A stretch of 7,776 bases of DNA from Comamonadaceae bacterium. GTDB lineage: Bacteria; Pseudomonadota; Gammaproteobacteria; Burkholderiales; Burkholderiaceae_C. Each line of letters begins with the position of its first letter. Position 1 is the stretch's first letter. The stretch is from positions 1 through 7,776 of the forward strand of contig CANIRI010000101.1 of NCBI GenBank assembly GCA_947469815.1, given 5' to 3'. A program made the translations under genes and the position numbers. Of this stretch, positions 1-6,371 are shown piece after piece. Under the pieces are notes generated by a model, which ran no database searches, had not been told where the DNA came from, and saw only the letters and a list, made by a program, of their open reading frames with translations.

Positions 1-516
1 GGCGGTGTGGCATTTCACGGGGGACTGCTCGGCGTGATCCTGGCGATGGCCGGTTTTGCCCTCGCGCGCGGCCGCTCTTTTTGGGAAGTGGCTGACTTTG
101 TTGCTCCGTGTGTGCCGACCGGGTTGGCCTGCGGCCGCTTGGGTAATTTCATCAATGGCGAGCTGTGGGGCCGCGTGGCGTCGGTCGATCTTCCCTGGGG
201 CATGGTTTTTCCCGGTGCCGGGTACGCGCCGCGCCACCCTTCTCAGGTTTACCAGCTGCTGCTGGAGGGCTTATTGCTCTTTGTGCTGCTGTGGTGGTAC
301 GCGCGCAGCGGCCCGCTGCGTGCCCGGGTTTCTGCCGCATTCTTGGTGGGCTACGGGGTCTTACGCTTCGCGGTAGAGTTCTTCCGCGAACCCGATGCAC
401 ATCTGGGTTTGCTGGACCTGGGCTTGAGCATGGGGCAGTGGCTGTGTGTGCCCATGGTGTTAGCGGGTGTGGTGTTGTGGTTGTGGGCCGGACGCGTCCG
501 GCAAGCAGCCGCGTGA
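1..516 (+). CDS. lgt: Prolipoprotein diacylglyceryl transferase Lgt, C-terminal part (cut at left edge)
   Basis: Lgt is an inner-membrane enzyme that transfers a diacylglyceryl group from phosphatidylglycerol to the lipobox cysteine of prolipoproteins, the first step of lipoprotein maturation. The open frame runs from base 1 with no start in view; the 171 residues present are roughly the last two thirds of the protein. Visible marks are the HGG motif at codons 6-8 and the Lgt signature [14 protein letters not shown] at 45-58. HPSQ follows at 79-82, and [11 protein letters not shown] near 122-132 is the conserved C-terminal block. Codon number plus 97 matches E. coli numbering for His103, Arg143, Asn146, Glu151 and Gly154, so all these important residues are kept. 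Hydrophobic stretches around 9-20, 87-98 and 145-162 fit its transmembrane helices. The stop TGA is immediately followed by the ATG of the next gene. Apart from the missing N-terminus it looks intact. Confidence 0.97.
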   Translation, partial: GGVAFHGGLLGVILAMAGFALARGRSFWEVADFVAPCVPTGLACGRLGNFINGELWGRVASVDLPWGMVFPGAGYAPRHPSQVYQLLLEGLLLFVLLWWYARSGPLRARVSAAFLVGYGVLRFAVEFFREPDAHLGLLDLGLSMGQWLCVPMVLAGVVLWLWAGRVRQAAA

Positions 517-2079
517 ATGTCTGTGGAAGCAAAGCTGAATATGAACTTGTTTGTCGCGCTACGGGCTGCTTTTCCTGCCGATTTGGACGCGGTTGCGGTG
601 CAAACCGAAGAGGGCCTGGCCTACACCTGGCGTGACCTGGAGCGGGCCACCGCCATGGTGGCGAACTTGCTCGATTCACTGGATTTGCCGCCCGACTCCC
701 GCGTGGCCGTGCAGGTGGAAAAATCGGTGGAGGCCATGGTGGTGTACTTGGCGACTTTGCGCGCTGGGCTGGTTTACCTGCCTTTGAATACCGCTTACCA
801 GAGTGCCGAACTCGATTACTTCATCGAGAACGCCGCCCCCGCCGTGGTGGTGTGCGCATCAGCGCGTTTCGGGGCGATCAGCAAGCAGGCTTTTGCGCGT
901 GGCGTGCAATATGTTTTTACCCTCAATGAGGACCGCACCGGCAGTTTGTTAGAGCGCGCGGCCCAACACAGTGACCTGCACCAGCCCGCCACACGAACGC
1001 CCAAGGACCTCGCCGCCATTTTGTACACCAGTGGCACCACCGGCCGCAGCAAAGGCGCGATGCTCAGCCACGGTAATTTGCTCAGCAATGCGCAGGTACT
1101 CAAAGACTACTGGGGCTGGCAGCGCGGCGACGTGCTGATCCATGCCCTGCCCATCTTCCATGTGCATGGCCTGTTTGTCGCCATTCACGGGGCGCTGCTC
1201 AACGGCAGCAAGATGCTGTGGATGGACCGCTTCGAGCCGCGCCGGGCGATTGCCCTGATGGCCCAAGCCACCATTTTCATGGGTGTGCCCACTTTGTACA
1301 CCCGCATGCTCAGCGAGCCCGCCTTGGACCGAAAGGCCGCTGCGGGCATGCGCCTGTTTATTGCCGGATCGGCACCCTTGTTGCTGGATACCTTTGAGGC
1401 CTGGCGCACACGAACCGGCCACACCATTTTGGAACGCTATGGCATGAGCGAGACGCTGATGCTGACCTCCAACCCCTATCTGCCAAACGGCATTGGCAAG
1501 CCCACCGCCCGCCGGGGTGGCACCGTGGGACTGCCCTTGCCGGGTTTGCGTTTGCGCGTTGGCGGTGCGGATGGCCAGGTCTTGCCCACCGGGGAGGTCG
1601 GCGGTATCGAGGTCAGCGGGCCCAGCGTTTTCTCGGGCTACTGGCGTATGCCGGAGAAGACCGCCGAAGAATTCACAGCAGACGGTTTTTTCAAAACGGG
1701 CGATGTGGGCTTGATCGATGCCCAGGGTTTTGTCAGCATCGTGGGGCGCAGCAAAGACTTGTACATCAGCGGTGGATACAACGTGTACCCCGCTGAAATC
1801 GAGGGCTTTATGAATGCACTGCCCGGCGTGTTGGAGACCGCCATCGTGGGTGTGCCGGATCCGGATTTTGGCGAGGTCGGCGTGGCCGTGGTGATTGCCA
1901 AGCCCGGCGTGTCACTGCAGGCTGCAGATTTGTTGGCCCAACTCAAGACGCAGGTCGCGCGGTTCAAAGTGCCCAAGCGCTGCTATGTGGTGGCGGAACT
2001 GCCCCGCAACGCCATGGGCAAAGTGCAGAAAAACCTGTTGCGCGCGCGCTATGCTTCCGCCAACGGCGATACCGTTTGA
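517..2079 (+). CDS. matB: Malonyl-CoA synthetase (MatB-type acyl-CoA ligase)
   Basis: A cytoplasmic ANL-superfamily enzyme predicted to convert malonate, CoA and ATP to malonyl-CoA, AMP and pyrophosphate. From memory the protein closely follows Rhizobium MatB along its length, including QVEKSVEAMVVYLATLRAG near 67-85, HALPIFHVHGLFVA near 209-222 and the SNPY segment after the adenylation motif. ANL motifs in order are the phosphate loop LYTSGTTGRSKG at 169-180, ERYGMSET at 306-313, KTGDVG at 393-398, GRSKDLYISGGYNVYP at 410-425, and PRNAMGKVQK at 496-505 with the catalytic lysine at 502. The length of 520 residues is normal. The ATG at 517 abuts the lgt stop codon, so reinitiation is likely. 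A second ATG at 541 starts MNLFVALRAAFP, which lines up better with the start of Rhizobium MatB, and has GGAAG at 525-529 upstream; it may be the true start. No malonyl-CoA decarboxylase or malonate transporter is nearby. Methylmalonate use is possible, but malonate is the better guess. Confidence 0.92.
   Translation: MSVEAKLNMNLFVALRAAFPADLDAVAVQTEEGLAYTWRDLERATAMVANLLDSLDLPPDSRVAVQVEKSVEAMVVYLATLRAGLVYLPLNTAYQSAELDYFIENAAPAVVVCASARFGAISKQAFARGVQYVFTLNEDRTGSLLERAAQHSDLHQPATRTPKDLAAILYTSGTTGRSKGAMLSHGNLLSNAQVLKDYWGWQRGDVLIHALPIFHVHGLFVAIHGALLNGSKMLWMDRFEPRRAIALMAQATIFMGVPTLYTRMLSEPALDRKAAAGMRLFIAGSAPLLLDTFEAWRTRTGHTILERYGMSETLMLTSNPYLPNGIGKPTARRGGTVGLPLPGLRLRVGGADGQVLPTGEVGGIEVSGPSVFSGYWRMPEKTAEEFTADGFFKTGDVGLIDAQGFVSIVGRSKDLYISGGYNVYPAEIEGFMNALPGVLETAIVGVPDPDFGEVGVAVVIAKPGVSLQAADLLAQLKTQVARFKVPKRCYVVAELPRNAMGKVQKNLLRARYASANGDTV
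525..529 (+). promoter_or_regulatory. Possible ribosome binding site for the internal ATG at 541
   Basis: GGAAG lies 11 bases before the ATG at 541, whereas the ATG at 517 has no comparable purine-rich site before it. This is the main sequence reason, besides family alignment, to consider 541-2079 as the true malonyl-CoA synthetase coding range. The spacing is slightly long, so the call is weak. Confidence 0.35.
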
Positions 2080-2094
2080 CCACCGAAACCTGCT

Positions 2095-3138
2095 ATGAAG
2101 CAAAACGTTCTGATCGTCGATGACACCGCGCTCAACCTGAGCCTGCTGGTCAAAATTGCCAACCAACTCGAGGGCTGCGAAGCCCGTGGTTTCACCGACC
2201 CGGTAGCGGCCTTGGAATGGGTGGCTAACAACCCGGTGGGTTTGATCGTGGTCGATTACATGATGCCCGAGCTCAATGGCCTGCAGTTCATCGCCCGTGT
2301 CCGCCGCCTGCCTGCTACGACCGACACGCCCATCGTGATGATCACCGCCAATGAGGACAAAGGCATTTGCTACGAGGCCTTGGAAACCGGCGCCAGCGAC
2401 TTTTTGGCCAAGCCGCTGGACCCCTTGGAATTTTTGGCCCGCGCCAAGCACATGTTGGCGCTCAGCGCGGCGCAGCACGCCTTGGCCGATCGGGCGGCGT
2501 GGTTGGCCGCAGAGGTGGAGCGGGCCACAGCCGATATCCGCTCACGCGAACGCGAGACACTGATGTACCTGGCCAAGGTTGCCGAGTACCGCGACGGCAC
2601 CACCTCCACGCATATTCAACGCATGGCCCGCTACGCCCAGTTGATTGCCAAGGGTCTGGGCCTGGACGCCGCGCAGCAGGAATTGCTGTTGGACGCCTCC
2701 CCCATGCATGACATCGGCAAAGTGGCCATTCCCGACCGCATCCTGCTCAAAGCCGGGCAGCTGGAGCCGGACGAGTTTGAGGTCATGAAAAGCCATCCCA
2801 CTTATGGCTATGAACTGCTGCGCAACAGCCAGTCGCGCGTGCTCCAGGCGGGGGCCGAAATCGCCTACAGCCACCATGAAAAATTTGATGGTTCGGGCTA
2901 CCCGCAAGGTCTCGTGGGCGAGGCGATTCCACTGAGTGGCCGCATCGTCGCGGTAGCCGACGTTTTCGACGCCCTGACCTCGGAGCGGCCCTACAAAAAA
3001 GCCTGGACCGTGGAGACGGCAGCTGACTATTTGCGCGCGGGTTCGGGGGCGCATTTTGACCCGCGCTGCGTCGACGCCTTGCTAAGCCAGTGGCCGGACG
3101 TGTTGCGGGTCAAGGAGCAATTCGGCGACCATGGCTGA
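2095..3138 (+). CDS. Response regulator with receiver and HD-GYP domains (predicted cyclic-di-GMP phosphodiesterase)
   Basis: A 347-residue cytoplasmic two-domain regulator of RpfG type. The receiver domain spans about residues 1-120. It has the acidic pair D9/D10, the phosphoacceptor D54 in VVDYMMPELNG, the switch threonine T84 in MITAN, and K106 in LAKPLDP. A helical linker at about 125-155 leads to the HD-GYP domain at about 155-340. That domain shows YRDGTTSTH with H173, HDIGK at 205-209, HHEKFDGSGYP at 260-270 with the GYP triplet at 268-270, and ADVFDALTSERPYKK with D289 and D292. HD-GYP domains hydrolyse cyclic-di-GMP; phosphorylation of D54 by a histidine kinase presumably controls this one. 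No kinase is in the window. The gene begins 15 bases after the malonyl-CoA synthetase stop, without a visible Shine-Dalgarno site. It overlaps the next gene by 8 bases. The first metal motif departs from the usual E-T-G-x-H form: T169 and S171 replace Glu and Gly. Enzyme activity is therefore likely but not certain. Confidence 0.95.
   Translation: MKQNVLIVDDTALNLSLLVKIANQLEGCEARGFTDPVAALEWVANNPVGLIVVDYMMPELNGLQFIARVRRLPATTDTPIVMITANEDKGICYEALETGASDFLAKPLDPLEFLARAKHMLALSAAQHALADRAAWLAAEVERATADIRSRERETLMYLAKVAEYRDGTTSTHIQRMARYAQLIAKGLGLDAAQQELLLDASPMHDIGKVAIPDRILLKAGQLEPDEFEVMKSHPTYGYELLRNSQSRVLQAGAEIAYSHHEKFDGSGYPQGLVGEAIPLSGRIVAVADVFDALTSERPYKKAWTVETAADYLRAGSGAHFDPRCVDALLSQWPDVLRVKEQFGDHG
3112..3117 (+). 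promoter_or_regulatory. Ribosome binding site of the M14 peptidase gene
   Basis: AAGGAG is an almost perfect Shine-Dalgarno sequence placed 13 bases before the ATG at 3131, inside the last codons of the HD-GYP gene. It supports the start at 3131 and hence the 8-base overlap of the two genes. It is the best ribosome binding site seen in the window. Confidence 0.6.
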
Positions 3139-4003
3139 TCTGCGGCCATTGCCGCTGCGCGTGGCTCTGTGGCTCCTGCTCGTGTGCTGTAGCGGCCTGG
3201 GGTGGGCCGCTTCGCAATGGCCCGAATTGCATATGCGCAAACCGCCCCCGCGTGGCAATGAGCAAATGTGCGCGGATTGGGCCTACCGGGTCCCCCTCGT
3301 CACTCCATCGCGTTGCATGCGCGCCGGCCTGCAGCCGGCGACCCAGCGCACGGTGCAGGGGCGCAGGATATTTGTCCGCGATATGCCCAACCCGAATGCC
3401 AGCATCCGGGTGCTGGTGGTGGGGGGTATGCACGGCGACGAGTTGTCTTCCACCGCATTGGCGCTGCAGTGGATCGAGCAGGCGCAGAGCACAGGCTCCA
3501 ACGTGCAGTGGCGCTTCATTCCTATGCTCAACCCGGACGGCATATTCGCCAAACCATCGCGCCGAACCAACGCCCACGGGGTGGATCTGAACCGCAATTT
3601 CCCCACCCCGAACTGGAAAACGGAGGCCGCTTTTTACTGGGAGCAGCGCACCCGGCGCGATCCCCGCCGCTGGCCCGGGCCGCATCCCCTGTCGGAGCCC
3701 GAATCGCGTTACCTCGATGCGCAGATGCGCGAATTCAAACCCCAGCTCATTGTCAGCATCCACGCGCCTTACGGCTTGCTCGACTACGACGGCCCCAGCA
3801 CGCCGCCGCCCAAGCTCGGGCGTCTGTACCTCGATCAAGTGGGGATTTTTCCGGGCAGTTTGGGCAACTACGGCGGCATCCAGCAGGGCATGCCCGTGGT
3901 CACCATCGAGTTACCTAACGCCTTGCAGGCCCCTGGCGAGGCCGAAACCCGCCAGATGTGGATCGATTTATTGCGCTGGATTGCCGAACACATCAAGGCG
4001 TGA
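3131..4003 (+). CDS. Secreted M14 zinc carboxypeptidase, MpaA-like (murein peptide amidase family)
   Basis: A 290-residue metallopeptidase of family M14. The zinc ligands are visible as H101 and E104 in GGMHGDE and H211 in VSIHAPYG. Substrate carboxylate-binding N154/R155 lie in GVDLNRNFP, and the likely catalytic E260 is in VVTIELPNA. The segment MLNPDG ... NAHGVDLNRNFPTPNWK closely resembles E. coli MpaA, recalled from memory. MpaA cleaves the gamma-D-glutamyl-diaminopimelate bond of murein peptides during wall recycling. Unlike cytoplasmic E. coli MpaA, this protein starts with a signal peptide: R5/R10, hydrophobic core about 11-24, and likely cleavage after A26. It should therefore act in the periplasm. 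There is no proper lipobox before C19/C20. C47 and C62 in the mature N-terminal extension could form a disulfide. The start at 3131 is supported by AAGGAG at 3112-3117. Overlap with the HD-GYP gene implies coupled translation. The wall-peptide substrate is inferred from the family and untested. Confidence 0.88.
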   Translation: MADLRPLPLRVALWLLLVCCSGLGWAASQWPELHMRKPPPRGNEQMCADWAYRVPLVTPSRCMRAGLQPATQRTVQGRRIFVRDMPNPNASIRVLVVGGMHGDELSSTALALQWIEQAQSTGSNVQWRFIPMLNPDGIFAKPSRRTNAHGVDLNRNFPTPNWKTEAAFYWEQRTRRDPRRWPGPHPLSEPESRYLDAQMREFKPQLIVSIHAPYGLLDYDGPSTPPPKLGRLYLDQVGIFPGSLGNYGGIQQGMPVVTIELPNALQAPGEAETRQMWIDLLRWIAEHIKA

Positions 4004-4030
4004 TGTTTTTAAGGGCGTAAGCTCTGATCC

Positions 4031-6331
4031 ATGGCTGTATCGGATTCTGATCTCGCACTTTTGGATGACCCCGCCGAGTGGGGCGCATTCAGCGTGGCCA
4101 TCACACCGGCCACTGTGCAGGCCCCTGCGGTGTGGGAGTCCAGCGTGGTGATCGAGGGCATGCACTGCGCCAACTGCGCCGGTTCGGTCGAGGCAGCCGT
4201 CTTGCGCACCCCTGGCGTTTTGTCGGCGCAGGTCAGCGCGGCCAGCCACCGCGCTGCCGTGCGCTGGCAGCAGGGTGTGGCCGCCCCATCGGCCTGGATG
4301 GCCCATATCCAGCAGGCTGGTTATGGCGTGTTGCCCGCGCTCGATGTGCATGCAGTGGCGGCGCGCAAGCGGGAAAAGCGCCTCGCGCTGTGGCGCTGGG
4401 CGGTGGCCGGTTTGTGCAGCATGCAGGTCATGATGTTCGCCTACCCCGCCTATTTTTCGACGGCGGGTGACGTCACGCCTGAAATGGACCAACTCCTGCG
4501 CTGGGCGTCCTGGGTGCTCACCCTGCCGGTTCTGGTGTTCTCGTGCAGCCCGTACTTTGAGAGTGCCTGGCGCGATGTGCGGGCGCGGCGCATTGGTATG
4601 GACGTGCCGGTGGCCATCGGCATTGCCCTCACCTTTGTCACCAGCAGCTGGGGCACTTTTGACCGCGACAGCCTGTTTGGTGCCACCGTGTATTTCGACT
4701 CGCTCACCATGTTTGTGTTTTTTCTGCTAAGCGGCCGCGCCTTGGAGCTGCGCTTGCGCGACCGCACCGCAGGTGCCTTGGAGGCGCTGATCAACCGCAT
4801 GCCGCAAAGCGTGGAACGCTGTCTGGCTGACGATACAAGCGAGCGCATTGCTGCGCGCTGGCTGGCGGTGGGCGACCGCATGCGGGTCAGCGCCGGCGAG
4901 GTGTTTGCGGCAGACGGCGTGATCGAGTCCGGCAGCACCGAGGTCGACGAAGCTTTGCTCAGTGGCGAATCCCGTCCCTTGCTGCGCAGCGCGGGCGACG
5001 CGGTGCTGGCGGGCAGCAACAACCTCAGCGGCACCGTGGTCTGCCGCGTCACGCAAGTGGGTGGCAGCACCCGCTACGCCGAAATCGCCGCGCTGATGGT
5101 GGCGGCGTCCACCACCAAGCCCGATATCGCCGCGCTGGCGGACCGCATCGCCCGCCCGTTTCTCATCATTGTTTTGTTGTTGGCAGCGGGGGCAGGGGCC
5201 TGGTGGTGGATGGTGGATCCGCAGCGCGGCGTGATGACGGCGGTGGCGATTCTGGTGGTCACCTGCCCCTGCGCGCTCTCCTTGGCCACGCCCACCGCCA
5301 TGCTGGCCGCAGCCGGGGCGCTGGCGCGCGCAGGCGTCCTGGTGCGCAAGCTCGGGGCTATTGAAGTCCTGGCGCGGGTGGACACCTTTGTTTTTGACAA
5401 AACGGGTACCTTGACCGGCGACAGCCTGGCCCTGGTCGCCACCGAATCCCGCGAGGGGCTGGACGCGCAGGCGGCGTTGGCAATAGCGTGTGCGCTGGCG
5501 CAGCATTCGCTGCACCCGGCATCCCGCTCGCTGGTGCGCGCGCTGGCACCGGACCCGCAATCGCCCCTGCTGCGCTGCACGATGGTCAAAGAGACGGCGG
5601 GCCAGGGTGTGCAGGGCGTTTTGTGGGAACGCGCCAGCGGTCAGTCGCCGCGCAACCTGGGTCCGCTGCGCCTGGGTTCAGCGGTCTGGTGCGGCGTGGA
5701 TGCAGCGCAAGCCGACCACAGCGATGCCGCCGGTGTGCGGGTTTATGTCAGCGACGCGCAGGGTTGGCTGGCGACATTTGTGCTGGGCGAAGCCTTGCGA
5801 CCGGGTGCCGCCGCCGTGGTGGCGGCATTGCAGGCGCAGGGCGCGCAGGTTCAACTTTTGTCGGGCGACCGCGCAGCCTCGGTGGTGGCGATTGCGCAAA
5901 CCGTGGGCATAGCCACGGCGAGGGGCGACTGCAGTCCTGCCGACAAGCTGGCGACCTTGCAGGCGCTGCAAGCGCAGGGTCGTGTGGTGGCCATGGTGGG
6001 CGACGGATTGAACGACACGCCGGCGCTGGCTGCGGCGGCTGTCTCTTTTGCCTTCTCGGCCACGGTGGCGGTATCCCAGGTCCACGCGGATTTTGTGGTG
6101 CTGGGGCAAAGCCTGGACGCGGTGCTGCGCACCCGGCAACTGGCGCAGCGCACCATGGCCATCGTGCGGCAAAACCTGTGGTGGGCGTTGGTCTACAACG
6201 CAGCCTGCGTGCCCGCTGCCGTCATGGGTCATGTCTCGCCCTGGTTGGCCGGTCTGGGCATGGCCTTGAGTTCGTTGTTTGTGGTGCTCAATGCCTTGCG
6301 CTTGGCGCGCCAGGTGCAGGTGCCCGCCTGA
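4031..6331 (+). CDS. Copper-transporting P1B-type ATPase, CcoI/CtpA-like
   Basis: A 766-residue inner-membrane pump predicted to export Cu(I) from the cytoplasm at the cost of ATP. One N-terminal metal-binding domain carries GMHCANC with C46 and C49. Eight membrane helices are placed near 121-142, 155-176, 190-210, 220-238, 377-395, 402-425, 713-733 and 736-756. The actuator loop has SGES at 311-314 in place of the usual TGES. The ion site TCPCALSLATP has C412/C414. DKTGTLT has the phosphorylated D456, H495/P496 form the nucleotide-site HP pair, and GDGLND is at 657-662. Y722/N723 and MALSS at 744-748 are the P1B-1 copper signature. The start LDDPAEWGAF, the MQVMMFAYPAYF helix and VYFDSLTMFVFFLLSGR resemble CcoI/FixI/CtpA pumps, which deliver copper for cytochrome cbb3 oxidase assembly, rather than detoxifying CopA. 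No cco genes are in the window, so this subtype is inference. The gap before it is 27 bases; AAGGG at 4011-4015 is the only weak ribosome site. Confidence 0.93.
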   Translation: MAVSDSDLALLDDPAEWGAFSVAITPATVQAPAVWESSVVIEGMHCANCAGSVEAAVLRTPGVLSAQVSAASHRAAVRWQQGVAAPSAWMAHIQQAGYGVLPALDVHAVAARKREKRLALWRWAVAGLCSMQVMMFAYPAYFSTAGDVTPEMDQLLRWASWVLTLPVLVFSCSPYFESAWRDVRARRIGMDVPVAIGIALTFVTSSWGTFDRDSLFGATVYFDSLTMFVFFLLSGRALELRLRDRTAGALEALINRMPQSVERCLADDTSERIAARWLAVGDRMRVSAGEVFAADGVIESGSTEVDEALLSGESRPLLRSAGDAVLAGSNNLSGTVVCRVTQVGGSTRYAEIAALMVAASTTKPDIAALADRIARPFLIIVLLLAAGAGAWWWMVDPQRGVMTAVAILVVTCPCALSLATPTAMLAAAGALARAGVLVRKLGAIEVLARVDTFVFDKTGTLTGDSLALVATESREGLDAQAALAIACALAQHSLHPASRSLVRALAPDPQSPLLRCTMVKETAGQGVQGVLWERASGQSPRNLGPLRLGSAVWCGVDAAQADHSDAAGVRVYVSDAQGWLATFVLGEALRPGAAAVVAALQAQGAQVQLLSGDRAASVVAIAQTVGIATARGDCSPADKLATLQALQAQGRVVAMVGDGLNDTPALAAAAVSFAFSATVAVSQVHADFVVLGQSLDAVLRTRQLAQRTMAIVRQNLWWALVYNAACVPAAVMGHVSPWLAGLGMALSSLFVVLNALRLARQVQVPA

Positions 6332-6345
6332 CGCGCGGGCGTTTT
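6322..6345 (+). terminator. Possible weak rho-independent terminator at the end of the copper ATPase gene
   Basis: GCCCGC at 6322-6327 and GCGGGC at 6335-6340 form a perfect 6-base-pair GC stem with a 7-base loop that contains the TGA stop codon. One G and then four T (6342-6345) follow. The stem is short and the T tract is only four long, so termination may be partial. Its position would reduce read-through into the Rieske oxygenase gene. Confidence 0.4.
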
Positions 6346-6371
6346 GCACGATTCCCTGTACGCTCTTTGCT

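Noticed and set aside
1855..1864. 10-base palindrome CCGGATCCGG
   Set aside because: It encodes part of the conserved PDPDFGE segment of the malonyl-CoA synthetase and is isolated, so there is no reason to call an operator.
3182..3193. Possible lipobox in the M14 peptidase (cysteines 19 and 20)
   Set aside because: The residue before C19 is Val and the residue before C20 is Cys. A lipobox needs Gly, Ala or Ser there, and a normal signal peptidase I site follows at A26.
3322..3340. Perfect 7-base inverted repeat (CGCCGGC, 5-base loop, GCCGGCG)
   Set aside because: It lies within the M14 peptidase coding region, has no T run, and such GC stems are expected by chance at this base composition.
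4727..5560. Minus-strand open frame of 277 codons inside the ATPase gene
   Set aside because: Glutamine/arginine/glycine-rich shadow of the ATPase coding strand, with no ribosome site or family marks.
6344..6364. TTGCAC and TACGCT as a promoter before the Rieske gene
   Set aside because: The spacing between the boxes is 9 bases instead of about 17, so they cannot act as a sigma-70 promoter pair.
6279..6371. N-terminal extension of the Rieske gene back to 6279
   Set aside because: The extra 31 residues are cysteine- and arginine-rich, lie mostly within the ATPase coding region, and are not part of the oxygenase family. ATG 6372 is the sensible start.
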